Notes under the pieces: model-generated
Databases searched by the model: none
What the model was told of the DNA's origin: nothing
Seen by the model: only the letters and a program-made list of their open reading frames with translations
Position numbers and translations under genes: made by a program
In this document: positions 7,900 to 16,651 of the stretch, piece by piece
How positions within the stretch are numbered: position 1 is the stretch's first letter
Layout of the letters: each line of letters opens with the position of its first letter
NCBI GenBank assembly: GCA_000263395.1
Contig: AJXE01000024.1
Span: forward strand, 1 to 55,061
Source: Stutzerimonas stutzeri TS44
GTDB taxonomy: Bacteria > Pseudomonadota > Gammaproteobacteria > Pseudomonadales > Pseudomonadaceae
Direction of reading: 5' to 3'
Length of the DNA: 55,061 bases

Positions 7900-8964
7900 A
7901 TGATCAACTTCCCCCGTTACAAAGCTGCTGCCGCTCATGTCGCACCCGTATATTTCGACATCGATAAGACGGTTGATAAGGCCTGCGACCTTATTGCCGA
8001 GGCCGCGCGACAAGACATTCGGCTGCTAGCATTCCCCGAGAGCTTCATTCCAGGCTATCCGCATTGGGGCCGCATCGTCGCTCCCATCGAAACCGACGCC
8101 ATGTTTGGAGACATGTGCTCCAGGGGACTGCGCATTGATGGACCTGAAATTGCGCGCATCCGCGATGCGGCACGTCGACACGAAATGGTAGTTTCGATCG
8201 GCTTCAACGAAGGGACGGATGCGAGCGTGGGTTGTCTCTGGAACGCCAATGTGCTGATCGGTAGTGATGGTGGTTTTCTCAACCATCACCGTAAGCTGGT
8301 GCCCACCTATGTGGAGAAGCTATTCTGGGCGAATGGAGACGGTTCAGGTCTGAATGTAAGCCAGACGGCCCTTGGGCGAATTGGCATGCTAATTTGTGGT
8401 GAAAATGCCAATCCGCTAGCGCGCTATGCACTGATGGCGCAGGGAGAGCAGGTACACATTTCCAGCTACCCGTCTGTCGCACCTTCGCTGCATCCGGATG
8501 GGACTGGTGGTTATGACATCCAGGACGGTATTCGCATCCGAGCGGCAGCGCACTCCTTTGAAGCGAAGGTATTCAACATAGTTGCTGGGTCCCCGTTTGA
8601 TGCAACTGCGCGCAAGTATCTGGAACGCATCGGTGCCGAGAGGCTCGCCTTGCTCGACCATGGATCACCCGTCGTGTCGATGATCACCGATCCCTCGGGA
8701 AAACCGATCTCTGAGGTAATGCAAGCGGATGAAGGTCTTTGCGTGGCCGAGATCGACCTCGCCAAGGCACTTCCTGTCAAACGCATTCATGATGTAGTGG
8801 GTTACTACAACCGATTCGACGTCTTCAGTCTCAAGGTTAATAAGGCAAAAAATCTTCCAATCGATATTTGCAATTCAGGAAATGAGCAGGCGTTCTTGAA
8901 GCAGAACACATCGCCTGCCAATGAGCACCCAGAAGGCGTCGACGAATTCAAGGCTACGAGTTAA
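7900..8964 (+). CDS. Nitrilase
   Basis: A 354-residue carbon-nitrogen hydrolase of the nitrilase branch, which converts organic nitriles to carboxylic acids and ammonia. The catalytic triad is visible: Glu47 in LAFPESFIPGYP, Lys132 in HHRKLVPT and Cys166 in GMLICGENANP. The length fits true nitrilases rather than the shorter amidases. The ATG at 7900 starts the conserved fold directly; the frame is open for 29 codons more upstream, but those residues do not look like the family. The substrate (aliphatic or aryl-aceto) cannot be assigned. Together with the LysR gene before it this looks like an acquired catabolic unit. Confidence 0.88.
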   Translation: MINFPRYKAAAAHVAPVYFDIDKTVDKACDLIAEAARQDIRLLAFPESFIPGYPHWGRIVAPIETDAMFGDMCSRGLRIDGPEIARIRDAARRHEMVVSIGFNEGTDASVGCLWNANVLIGSDGGFLNHHRKLVPTYVEKLFWANGDGSGLNVSQTALGRIGMLICGENANPLARYALMAQGEQVHISSYPSVAPSLHPDGTGGYDIQDGIRIRAAAHSFEAKVFNIVAGSPFDATARKYLERIGAERLALLDHGSPVVSMITDPSGKPISEVMQADEGLCVAEIDLAKALPVKRIHDVVGYYNRFDVFSLKVNKAKNLPIDICNSGNEQAFLKQNTSPANEHPEGVDEFKATS

Positions 8965-9147
8965 GAGGGTTTAGACGAGATCGGCTACCGCAGGTAGTCA
9001 ATCGACAGGAGGCAGAGCCTCAGTGCTGTTGTTCAACTGTGTTGTGCATTGCTGCCTCGTTGACACTATGACCGGTATGCTGGACAAACAGCAGTTTGAC
9101 GAAGAGAGATCCAGCTGCAGATCTCGATTGATACTCCTGCTGGCCGG

Positions 9148-10497
9148 TCAACCGTAATGCCGATCGTCGAGACTCGATACGACGTCTACTTCGTGGCGCT
9201 TTGTCTCGTAGCGCACAGCACGTACGTCGTGGACCACGATGGAGTCTCGTCTCAGCGAGAGAGTTGGATTCTGAGGCTTTGGTCCATGCCGGTAGGCCTC
9301 GCGCTCTGGATAGAGGATGCAAGGATGAAACCAGCGTTCCGGACCTTCTTCTTCGTATTCCCATAACGCAACCTCGGCCGTGGCCTGATTGCCATGAGCA
9401 TCTTCCACATCACTAGCCTTGCGAAACAGGACGACGTTGTCACCAGCCGGCGGTTCATCCGGGCGTCGATTCTGAGCAGAGGCATAGACAATGCCATCGA
9501 GGTTTAACGCAAGGTGGGCGGCTAGGTAGTCTGCAACAGCCTGTGTCACCAGGTAGTCCCGATCTTGAAGTTCGGGAACTACAGGGGCTGAGATGCGGTC
9601 CCCCAACGTTCGAAGGAAGTCGCGTCGCTGTGCAGCGGCACGCGTGTTCGGATCAAATAGGCTGCTCTCGGGGCTCAGTTCAACCGTCGCCAGTCGCCGC
9701 AGATCCAACAGACGTATCGGACGAATAACGTCGAATGCGGCAAGCACTACTCGGCTGCCGACTGGCGGACGCACTTCAGCAATGCAAACTTCAGGCGAGG
9801 TTGCTCCGTAGAAAGCCGGCTGACCCTGCCCATTCATTCTTCCTGCCGCGCCAATGCCGGCGGCTGGCGATCCCAGCAGCCGTTCAGGCCACTTAAGCGC
9901 TTCAGTCAAGGCTCCGTCCGTCTGGAATACCCGTGCCCGATAGAAGGTGCTCAGGGGCGTTCCGGGTCCTGCCTCCACGACCACAGGCAAACCTTCCATG
10001 TTTCGATCATTGGCAAGCTCGCCGAAGATCTTCTCAAGCAGATGGATCGCCTGGGGATTGAAATAGCGAACGTCGCTACGGAGGCTCTCTTCCATCTCCC
10101 TCCAAGAGTGGCTGAGGTCCGCTGCCATGCTGGCTTTGCGAACGAACCACGGTTCATCGTCGCCATATCGCGATTCACAGGAACTCGGGTCGTGCCAGAG
10201 GCTTGCAAGGCTCTCAACTACTGCCTCAACGGCTTCTTGGGGCATGCCAGTCAAACGGGCGACCGTCGATGGTAGATCCTCCCCAGCGGGGGTGTAATTG
10301 AAATGCACCACAGCCATAGTATTGCTGGAGTCCTCGAAGAAGGTGTCGAGAACTTCATCGCAAAGCTCAGTCACCATCCATAGATCGGCTGCGCTTTTTG
10401 CGTCGCAATATTCGCAAGGGGTTTCATCTGAAGAGGCATCTTCGACAAACCGCCGAAGAAAAGTGTCGCCAATACAGCTTGAGCAGATGAAGCTCAT
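9148..10497 (-). CDS. HEPN/RES N-terminal domain plus RES-domain protein (toxin-like, solitary)
   Basis: A 449-residue protein. The N-terminus has a putative zinc ribbon (Cys5, Cys8, Cys28, Cys31), followed by a helical part (about 35-165) like the HEPN/RES N-terminal domain, then a RES domain from about 180: FYRARVF (Arg187), GAAGRMNGQG (Arg220), Tyr230 and Glu241 in AEVRPPVGS. RES enzymes studied elsewhere are NAD+-degrading toxins of the Xre-RES toxin-antitoxin type. Here no Xre-like antitoxin gene is adjacent on either side. AAAGG precedes the ATG by 8 bases. It is separated by 116 bases from the integrase on the same strand. A defence or stress role is an inference. Confidence 0.75.
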   Translation of the reverse strand: MSFICSSCIGDTFLRRFVEDASSDETPCEYCDAKSAADLWMVTELCDEVLDTFFEDSSNTMAVVHFNYTPAGEDLPSTVARLTGMPQEAVEAVVESLASLWHDPSSCESRYGDDEPWFVRKASMAADLSHSWREMEESLRSDVRYFNPQAIHLLEKIFGELANDRNMEGLPVVVEAGPGTPLSTFYRARVFQTDGALTEALKWPERLLGSPAAGIGAAGRMNGQGQPAFYGATSPEVCIAEVRPPVGSRVVLAAFDVIRPIRLLDLRRLATVELSPESSLFDPNTRAAAQRRDFLRTLGDRISAPVVPELQDRDYLVTQAVADYLAAHLALNLDGIVYASAQNRRPDEPPAGDNVVLFRKASDVEDAHGNQATAEVALWEYEEEGPERWFHPCILYPEREAYRHGPKPQNPTLSLRRDSIVVHDVRAVRYETKRHEVDVVSSLDDRHYG

Positions 10498-10613
10498 AGA
10501 TGAACCTTTAAAGAAAACCAGGTCGACAACATACCCTTAGCAAGAAATCTAGAGATTGTCAGAAGGTTGATAAGAAACGAATTCAACATCCAATAGGTAG
10601 TAGATGAGATTTG

Positions 10614-11885
10614 CTACTCCCGCTCAATCACGCGCAGCAATGCGGTGCGACGCTCAGACAGCGGGCCAAATAATTGAGTTACATCATCGACGGACATGCC
10701 AGCTTGAAGAGAATCGAGAATGTCTGCCCAGTCCTGCATGATGATTTTGCGCGAGCCGATGAACTTTGTATGGTCATAGGGGGCTCGAGAAGAGTCCTTG
10801 GCGCGCTTTGAGTGTGCTAACTGGAGATCAACGCGCTTTTCAGGATAGCCCAGCAAACTTAGTATCGTCGTCGCTGTTGAGCGGAAACCATGTGATGAAA
10901 AACGACCGGCGTAACCCATCCGCTTCAGAGCTTGATTGAGCGTTGTCGCCGACATTACTTGGCCAGGCTTTCGATAGCTTGGAAACAACGCCTTTCCACC
11001 ACCAGTCAGAGCATGTAGTTCTCGTAGAGCGACTAATGCTTGTTTCGAAAGCGGGACAATGTGTGGGCGTCGCATCTTCATGCGTTCGGCCGGAATAGTC
11101 CATACCGCTGCATCAAGATCAAATTCTTCCCAGGTCGATTTACGCAATTCGACCGTTCTGACATACGTCAGCGCCATTAGCTTTAATGCTAAGACCGTTG
11201 TGCGGTAACCACCCTCACCATCAACCCGATTTAGAAAATCGGGAATCTCGGCCCATGTCAGCGGGGGATTGTGGCGGACTTGCGGACGCTTCACCAACCC
11301 CTTGAGTAAGGAGGCCGGGTCGAACTCGCAAATTCCTTGAGCGGCAGCGTAGGAGAAAATCTGGCCGCACCACTGCCGGATCAAAATTGCGACAGTCTTT
11401 GCGCCTCTATTCGCCACCTCCTTGATTATCGGGCGGAGATGTGGCGCTCTAATTGTGCTGATCGGCAGCTTGCCGAGCTTTGGGAAAACGTCTTTTTCCA
11501 GGTAGGTTGTGACTTGCCCACGGTAGTAGTCACTCCAGTGTGCATTGCTGACGATCCACTCTTTGGCGGTTGACTCGAAAGTGTGTTCGTAAGCCTCGAC
11601 CTGCAACGCGACCTTGGCCTTCTTTTCGACGATGGGGTCGATGCCTTGCCTGACAAGGGACTTGGCCCAGTCACGCTCGGCGCGCGCGAGCTCCAACGAC
11701 ACTTTGGGGTATACGCCGATGGAGTAGACCTGGGAGGCTCCTCCCAGACGATAGCGGTACCACCATAGCTTGCTGCCGTTGGTTTGAACGCGAAGAAAGA
11801 GGCTTCCACCGTCACGAAGTTGGTAGACCTTCGGACCTGGCTGTGCTGTCTCGACCTTGCGAGCGGATAAGAGATTGAGTGCCAT
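10614..11885 (-). CDS. Tyrosine recombinase / integrase, P4 (CP4-57) type
   Basis: A 423-residue site-specific recombinase. Seen: the N-terminal DUF4102 arm-binding domain (YQLRDGGSLFLRVQTNGSKL, ARAERDWAKSLVRQGIDP), the core-binding domain, and the catalytic domain with Arg in TYVRTVELRKS, His-x-x-Arg in SSHGFRSTATT, LQLAHS and the nucleophile Tyr in RAPYDHTKFIG. GGAGG sits 10 bases before the ATG at 11885; a longer frame from 11924 has no such site. Integrases of this type sit at one end of genomic islands, start codon facing the attachment site, so the island would extend leftward. No tRNA gene is seen next to it; trpE follows after 185 bases. Confidence 0.92.
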   Translation of the reverse strand: MALNLLSARKVETAQPGPKVYQLRDGGSLFLRVQTNGSKLWWYRYRLGGASQVYSIGVYPKVSLELARAERDWAKSLVRQGIDPIVEKKAKVALQVEAYEHTFESTAKEWIVSNAHWSDYYRGQVTTYLEKDVFPKLGKLPISTIRAPHLRPIIKEVANRGAKTVAILIRQWCGQIFSYAAAQGICEFDPASLLKGLVKRPQVRHNPPLTWAEIPDFLNRVDGEGGYRTTVLALKLMALTYVRTVELRKSTWEEFDLDAAVWTIPAERMKMRRPHIVPLSKQALVALRELHALTGGGKALFPSYRKPGQVMSATTLNQALKRMGYAGRFSSHGFRSTATTILSLLGYPEKRVDLQLAHSKRAKDSSRAPYDHTKFIGSRKIIMQDWADILDSLQAGMSVDDVTQLFGPLSERRTALLRVIERE

Positions 11886-12070
11886 GTGTATAACGCCTCC
11901 ACTTTGTCCCGTTACACACAGCATTACACACTTTAGCAGTGGATTTGTCCAGTTTTCAGTAGCCGTCCGCAGACACTCAAATCAATGAAATCAACAACTT
12001 ATCTGAACTCAGTAGATATTGTTGGATGTTGATGGACGCCAATGTTAGTTGTCCAGCATCAGCAGCATGA
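11886..12070. other. Integrase-trpE junction, likely end of island
   Basis: 185 bases between the integrase start and the trpE stop codon. They are clearly more AT-rich than trpE, so the boundary between accessory and core DNA should lie here. An 11-base sequence TTGGATGTTGA at 12022-12032 recurs inverted at 10583-10593 beyond the integrase stop. No tRNA, terminator or coding sequence is seen. Confidence 0.4.
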
Positions 12071-13555
12071 TCAGTTCTCCTGCTCGTCGCGTTCGGCGAG
12101 GGCCACCGCGCGGAACATGGCGCGGCGCTTGTTCAGCGTCTCTTCCCACTCCAGCGCCGGCTGCGAGTCGGCGACGATGCCGGCACCGGCCTGCACATGC
12201 AGCTCACCGTCCTTGATCACCGCCGTACGAATGGCGATCGCCGTGTCCATGTTGCCGTTCCACGCGAGGTAACCGACCGCGCCGCCGTAGACGCCGCGCT
12301 TGACCGGCTCCAGTTCGTCGATGATTTCCATCGCGCGCACCTTCGGCGCACCGGACAGGGTGCCGGCCGGCAGGATCGCGCGCAGCGCATCCATCGCCGA
12401 CAACGGCGCCTTGAGCTGGCCGGTGACGTTGGACACGATGTGCATGACGTTGGAATAACGCTCGATGACCATCTGCTCGGTGACCTTCACCGAACCGGTC
12501 TCGGCCACTCGGCCGACATCGTTGCGCCCCAGATCGATCAGCATTAGGTGCTCGGCCAGTTCCTTGGCGTCCGACAGCAGGTCCTGCTCGAGCGCCAGAT
12601 CGGCCTCCTCGCTGGCGCCGCGCGGGCGGGTGCCGGCGATCGGGCGCACGGTGACCAGGCCATCCTCGACCCGCACCAGCACCTCGGGCGAGGAGCCGAC
12701 CACATGGAAATCGCCGAAGTTGAAGAAGTACATGTACGGCGTCGGGTTGAAGCAGCGCAGCGCGCGGTACAGATCGATCGGCGCCGCCTTGAACGGGATC
12801 GACATGCGCTGGGAGATCACCACCTGCATGCAGTCGCCGGCGAGGATGTAGTCCTTGATACGACGCACCGCCTGCTCGAAATCGGCATGACTGAAGCTGG
12901 AGCGGAACGCCGGCTCGCTGCCGGCAGCGGCCTCGAAGTCCAGCCCCAGGCGCGGCGCGATCGGCTGGCGCAGCTTCTCGCGCAGCGTCGCCAGATGCGC
13001 CAGCCCCTGTTCATAGGCGCCCTCGACCGCCGGATCGACCAGCACGATGCAGTGCAGCTTGCCGGCCAGGTTGTCGAACACCACCACCGCGTCGGAGACC
13101 ATCAGCAGGATGTCCGGCGTGCCGAGCGGATCGGGATGCGGGCTCGCCCCCAGCTTGCGCTCGACATAGCGCACGCTGTCGTAGCCGAAATAGCCGACCA
13201 GCCCGCCGTTGAAGCGCGGCAGGCCGGCGACCGGCGCCACGCGGTAGCGCTGCTGGAAGGATTCGACGAAGGCCAGCGGGTCCTCGACATCGGCCGACTC
13301 GGTCTCGACGCCATCGACCGTCACGCGGACGTGGTAATCGTGCACGCGCAATACGGTGCGACAGGGCAGGCCGATGATCGAATAGCGCCCCCACTTTTCC
13401 CCGCCCTGCACCGACTCAAGCAGGTAGGAATTGGGCGCATCGGCGAGTTTGAGGTACAGCGACAGCGGCGTATCGAAATCGGCCAGCGTCTCGAACGACA
13501 GCGGAATGCGGTTGTGGCCTTCGGCGGCCAGGCGCAGGAATTCTTCGCGGGTCAT
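12071..13555 (-). CDS. trpE: Anthranilate synthase component I
   Basis: A 494-residue chorismate-using enzyme that makes anthranilate with the glutamine amidotransferase TrpG, the first committed step of tryptophan synthesis. Seen: the feedback-inhibition site [20 protein letters not shown] near the N-terminus, the catalytic [24 protein letters not shown] and [20 protein letters not shown] motifs, and the C-terminal [16 protein letters not shown] precedes the ATG by 6 bases. It lies downstream of rpe and gph in one orientation; a candidate Trp leader peptide is found in the 180-base gap after gph. No trpG is in the window, as expected in Pseudomonas where trpGDC is elsewhere. Confidence 0.97.
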   Translation of the reverse strand: MTREEFLRLAAEGHNRIPLSFETLADFDTPLSLYLKLADAPNSYLLESVQGGEKWGRYSIIGLPCRTVLRVHDYHVRVTVDGVETESADVEDPLAFVESFQQRYRVAPVAGLPRFNGGLVGYFGYDSVRYVERKLGASPHPDPLGTPDILLMVSDAVVVFDNLAGKLHCIVLVDPAVEGAYEQGLAHLATLREKLRQPIAPRLGLDFEAAAGSEPAFRSSFSHADFEQAVRRIKDYILAGDCMQVVISQRMSIPFKAAPIDLYRALRCFNPTPYMYFFNFGDFHVVGSSPEVLVRVEDGLVTVRPIAGTRPRGASEEADLALEQDLLSDAKELAEHLMLIDLGRNDVGRVAETGSVKVTEQMVIERYSNVMHIVSNVTGQLKAPLSAMDALRAILPAGTLSGAPKVRAMEIIDELEPVKRGVYGGAVGYLAWNGNMDTAIAIRTAVIKDGELHVQAGAGIVADSQPALEWEETLNKRRAMFRAVALAERDEQEN

Positions 13556-13599
13556 ATCAGCCTCGTGGTTGAGGGGCGTACAGAGAGGTTCGCAAACGC

Positions 13600-13616
13600 A
13601 CCGGCGCAGAGCCGGT
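13600..13616 (-). terminator. Candidate trpE attenuator hairpin
   Basis: On the minus strand ACCGGC and GCCGGT pair perfectly across a TCTGC loop, followed by GCGTTTGCG. The stem starts 9 bases after the stop of the putative leader peptide and 44 bases before trpE. The T-tract is poor, so it is weak as a stand-alone terminator. GCGCC of the 3' arm could also pair with GGCGC in the Trp-codon stretch. Confidence 0.4.
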
Positions 13617-13625
13617 CGGGACTGA

Positions 13626-13670
13626 TCAGGCGCGCCAGCGCCAACGGGCCAGGGCCTTGATGACCTTCAT
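13626..13670 (-). CDS. trpL: Putative trp leader peptide (attenuation control of trpE)
   Basis: A 14-codon frame, [14 protein letters not shown], with two Trp codons flanking one Arg codon near its end, placed about 70 bases upstream of trpE and directly before a GC-rich hairpin. A GTG start at 13694 in the same frame would give 22 residues with a third Trp immediately before the Met. Control of trpE by attenuation is established for P. putida, which makes this reading reasonable. No strong ribosome-binding site is seen before the ATG, so the start codon is uncertain. Confidence 0.6.
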   Translation of the reverse strand: MKVIKALARWRWRA

Positions 13671-13735
13671 CCACTGTTTGCGGGGAACCACCACGATCTG
13701 ATCTCTTCGGCGGGGGTAGCGGGAATCGGGGCACA

Positions 13736-14437
13736 CTAGCGCAGCCCGGAAACCGAAGCAACCAGCAGGCGCAGGTCATCCAGCACCAGCGCCGGGCGCT
13801 CCTCGGCGATCGGCCTGCCGTGGTTGTAGCCGTAGGTCAACCCCACGCAGCGCACGCCGGCGGCATCGGCGGCGCGGACGTCGTTGCGCGAATCGCCGAC
13901 GAACAGCGACTCGGCCGGCGTTGCGCCCGCTTTCTCCATCACCCAGAACAGCGCGGCGGGATCGGGCTTCTGCTGCGGCAGCGTATCGCCGCCGACCAGC
14001 CAGCCGAAGTAGCCGCCCAGGCCCTTCTCTTCGAGCAGCGGCGCGACGAACTGGGCCGGCTTGTTGGTGATCACCGCCAGCGCCACGTCCCGCGCGGCGA
14101 GCCAGTCCAGGCACTCACGCACGCCCGGATAGACGCTGGTCAGCGCATGACTGTCGGCATAGGCCTGCATGAACAGCGCGAGCGCCGCATCGGTCTCGTC
14201 CTCATCGACGCCGGCATGTTCATGGCTGCCGGCCAGCGCACGACGCACCAGCACGCGCGAGCCGTTGCCGACCCAATCGCGCACGCGCTCGATGCCGGCC
14301 GGAGCGCGACCGAGCTGAGCGAGCATGCGGTCCACCGCGGCGGTCAGATCCGGCACCGAGTCCATCAGCGTGCCGTCCAGGTCGAACATCACCAGCCGCG
14401 GCAGCACGCCGTCGAACAGCTGCTCCAGGCGAGTCAT
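13736..14437 (-). CDS. gph: Phosphoglycolate phosphatase
   Basis: A 233-residue HAD-superfamily phosphatase that removes phosphate from 2-phosphoglycolate, a DNA-repair and metabolic by-product. Seen: HAD motif [13 protein letters not shown] with the nucleophile Asp, motif [11 protein letters not shown], motif III Lys in QQKPDPA and motif [18 protein letters not shown]. The ATG overlaps the rpe stop codon (ATGA), so the two are translationally coupled. The order rpe-gph-trpE is the conserved Pseudomonas arrangement. Confidence 0.95.
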   Translation of the reverse strand: MTRLEQLFDGVLPRLVMFDLDGTLMDSVPDLTAAVDRMLAQLGRAPAGIERVRDWVGNGSRVLVRRALAGSHEHAGVDEDETDAALALFMQAYADSHALTSVYPGVRECLDWLAARDVALAVITNKPAQFVAPLLEEKGLGGYFGWLVGGDTLPQQKPDPAALFWVMEKAGATPAESLFVGDSRNDVRAADAAGVRCVGLTYGYNHGRPIAEERPALVLDDLRLLVASVSGLR

Positions 14438-15108
14438 GGACGCGCCAGCGCCAGCTCGGCGCGCATCTGGTCGATCACCGCCTTGTAGTCCGGCTGGTTG
14501 AAGATCGCCGAGCCGGCGACGAAGGTATCGGCGCCCGCCGCGGCGATCTCGCGGATGTTGTTCGGATTGACGCCGCCGTCGATCTCCAGGCGGATTTCGC
14601 GACCGCTGGCATCGATCAGCGCGCGTGCTTCGCGCAGCTTGTCCAGCGTGCCGGGGATGAACTTCTGCCCGCCGAAGCCAGGGTTGACGCTCATCAGCAG
14701 GACCATGTCGATCTTGTCCATCACGTACTTGAGCACGTCCAGCGGTGTGGCCGGGTTGAACACCAGGCCGGCCTTGGCGCCGCCGTCCTTGATCAGCTGC
14801 AGCGAGCGGTCGATGTGCTCGGAGGCTTCCGGGTGGAAGGTGATGTAGCTGGCGCCTGCTTCGAGGAAGTCGCCGATCATGCGATCCACCGGCTTGACCA
14901 TCAGGTGCACGTCGATGGGCGCGGTGACGCCGTGCTTGCGCAGCGCCGAGCAGACCATCGGGCCGATGGTCAGGTTGGGCACGTAGTGGTTGTCCATCAC
15001 GTCGAAATGGACGATGTCGGCGCCCGCGGCGAGCACGTTGTCCACTTCCTCACCCAGGCGGGCGAAGTTGGCGGACAGGATGGACGGAGCGATGGCAAAC
15101 GGCTGCAT
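14434..15108 (-). CDS. rpe: Ribulose-phosphate 3-epimerase
   Basis: A 224-residue TIM-barrel enzyme interconverting ribulose 5-phosphate and xylulose 5-phosphate in the pentose phosphate pathway. Seen: the start [37 protein letters not shown] with metal-binding His/Asp, [17 protein letters not shown] and LEIDGGVN with the catalytic Asp. The frame opens at 15144, but the ATG at 15108 has GAGG 6 bases upstream and the normal family start. It is the first gene of the rpe-gph unit. Confidence 0.96.
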   Translation of the reverse strand: MQPFAIAPSILSANFARLGEEVDNVLAAGADIVHFDVMDNHYVPNLTIGPMVCSALRKHGVTAPIDVHLMVKPVDRMIGDFLEAGASYITFHPEASEHIDRSLQLIKDGGAKAGLVFNPATPLDVLKYVMDKIDMVLLMSVNPGFGGQKFIPGTLDKLREARALIDASGREIRLEIDGGVNPNNIREIAAAGADTFVAGSAIFNQPDYKAVIDQMRAELALARP

Positions 15109-15213
15109 GACGACCTCGGATGGCACGGGCGGAATGCCGCGCATTGTACCCGAGGGGTCAGGAGTGCGGCGCGCCTGACATCCGTTGGCGGATGCCGGCG
15201 CGCCGCCGCACGG

Positions 15214-16494
15214 TCAGGTCAGCTCGTCGAAGCACTCGCCGATGATCGCCAGGCCACGCTCGAGCAGCTCGTCCTCGGCGGTCAGCGGCACCAGCACGCG
15301 CAGCACGTTGTAGTAGGTGCCGCAGGACAGCAGGATCAGCCCCTTGTCCCGTGCGCGGGCGACGATCTGCGAAGTGAGCGCCGCCGCCGGGCGCGCATGG
15401 TCGCCGTCCTCGAACAGCTCGATGGCGATCATCGCGCCGAGGCCACGCACCTCGCCGATCTCCTTGTGCCTGGCCTGGATCGCCTTGAGGCCGGTGGTCA
15501 GCTTCTCGGCTACCGCCTTGCAACGGTCGAGCAGCTTCTCTTCCTCGAAGACCTCCAGCACCGCCAGCGCCGCCGCGCAGGACAGCGGGTTGCCGGCGTA
15601 GGTGCCGCCCAGCCCGCCGGGGGCGATGGCATCCATGATCTCGGCCTTGCCGCATACCCCGGCCAGCGGGAAGCCGCCGGCGATCGACTTGGCGAAGGTG
15701 GTCAGGTCGGCCGCCACGCCCATCTGCTCCATGGCGAAGAAGGTGCCGGTACGCCCGGCACCGGTCTGCACCTCGTCGGCGATCAGCAGGATGCCGTGCT
15801 CGTCGCAGAGCGCGCGCAGGCGGGCCATGAATTCCTTCGGCGCGACGTTGAAGCCGCCCTCGCCTTGCACCGGCTCGACGATGATCGCGGCGATGTCGCG
15901 CGGCTCGGCGTCGTTCTTGAAGATGCGCTCGATGCTGGCGATCGAGTCATCGACGCTGACGCCATGGATTGCGCAGGGGTACAGCGCACGGAAGATGCCG
16001 CCCGGCATCAGGCCCATGCCGGCGGAGTACGGCACGACCTTGCCGGTCAGGCCGAGGGTCATCATGGTGCGGCCGTGATAGGCGCCGGTGAAGGCGATCA
16101 CGCCGGCGCGGCCGGTGGCGGCGCGGGCAATCTTCACCGCGTTCTCCACCGCCTCGGAGCCGGTGGTGACCAGCAGGGTCTTCTTGGCGAAGTTGCCCGG
16201 CACCCGCGCGTTGATCTTCTCGCACAGCTCGACGTAGGGCTCGTAGGCCAGCACCTGGAAGCAGGTGTGGGTCAGCTTGTGCAGCTGCTCTTCCACCGCC
16301 TTGACGATTTTCGGGTGCAGGTGTCCGGTATTCAGCACGGCAATGCCGCCGGCGAAGTCGATGAATTCGCGGCCTTCGACGTCGACCACACTGCTGTTCT
16401 TCGCATGGTCGGCAAAGATCGGATGGATCTGGCCAACGCCGCGCGGGACGGCAGCGACACGGCGTTGCATCAGGGATTCGTTGGTCTTGCTCAT
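15214..16494 (-). CDS. gabT: 4-aminobutyrate aminotransferase
   Basis: A 426-residue PLP-dependent class III aminotransferase that converts GABA and 2-oxoglutarate to succinate semialdehyde and glutamate. Seen: TTGSEAVENAVKIARAATGR, FTGAYHGRT, IVEPVQGEGGF, IADEVQTGAGRTG with the PLP-binding Asp, and TFAKSIAGGFPL with the Schiff-base Lys. The length is as in other GabT proteins. It lies 157 bases downstream of gabD in the same direction, and the gap contains a long-loop dyad; it may be part of the GABA operon or have its own promoter. Confidence 0.95.
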   Translation of the reverse strand: MSKTNESLMQRRVAAVPRGVGQIHPIFADHAKNSSVVDVEGREFIDFAGGIAVLNTGHLHPKIVKAVEEQLHKLTHTCFQVLAYEPYVELCEKINARVPGNFAKKTLLVTTGSEAVENAVKIARAATGRAGVIAFTGAYHGRTMMTLGLTGKVVPYSAGMGLMPGGIFRALYPCAIHGVSVDDSIASIERIFKNDAEPRDIAAIIVEPVQGEGGFNVAPKEFMARLRALCDEHGILLIADEVQTGAGRTGTFFAMEQMGVAADLTTFAKSIAGGFPLAGVCGKAEIMDAIAPGGLGGTYAGNPLSCAAALAVLEVFEEEKLLDRCKAVAEKLTTGLKAIQARHKEIGEVRGLGAMIAIELFEDGDHARPAAALTSQIVARARDKGLILLSCGTYYNVLRVLVPLTAEDELLERGLAIIGECFDELT

Positions 16495-16551
16495 AAGCTC
16501 CTCGGTAGCCGCTCATCGTCGGCACGGGTCGGAAAGAACGCCAGGAAGCGA

Positions 16552-16583
16552 GCGCGGCAGCATACGATGATCGACTGCCGCGC
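16552..16583. repeat. Inverted repeat between gabD and gabT
   Basis: GCGCGGCAG and CTGCCGCGC, a perfect 9-base inverted repeat around a 14-base centre, about 60-90 bases upstream of gabT. There is no T-run on either side, so an operator or mRNA structure is likelier than a terminator. Confidence 0.4.
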
Positions 16584-16651
16584 CATCCGAGGCGTTCGGA
16601 TTACAGTAAAACTCTGTGTATTATTTTGCACGCCGATTTTGGGCCGGCGAA

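Noticed and set aside
9020..9364. A 114-residue minus-strand frame near the RES gene as a possible antitoxin
   Set aside because: It overlaps the RES gene in another frame on the same strand and has an Arg/Ser-rich shadow-like composition without a recognisable helix-turn-helix.
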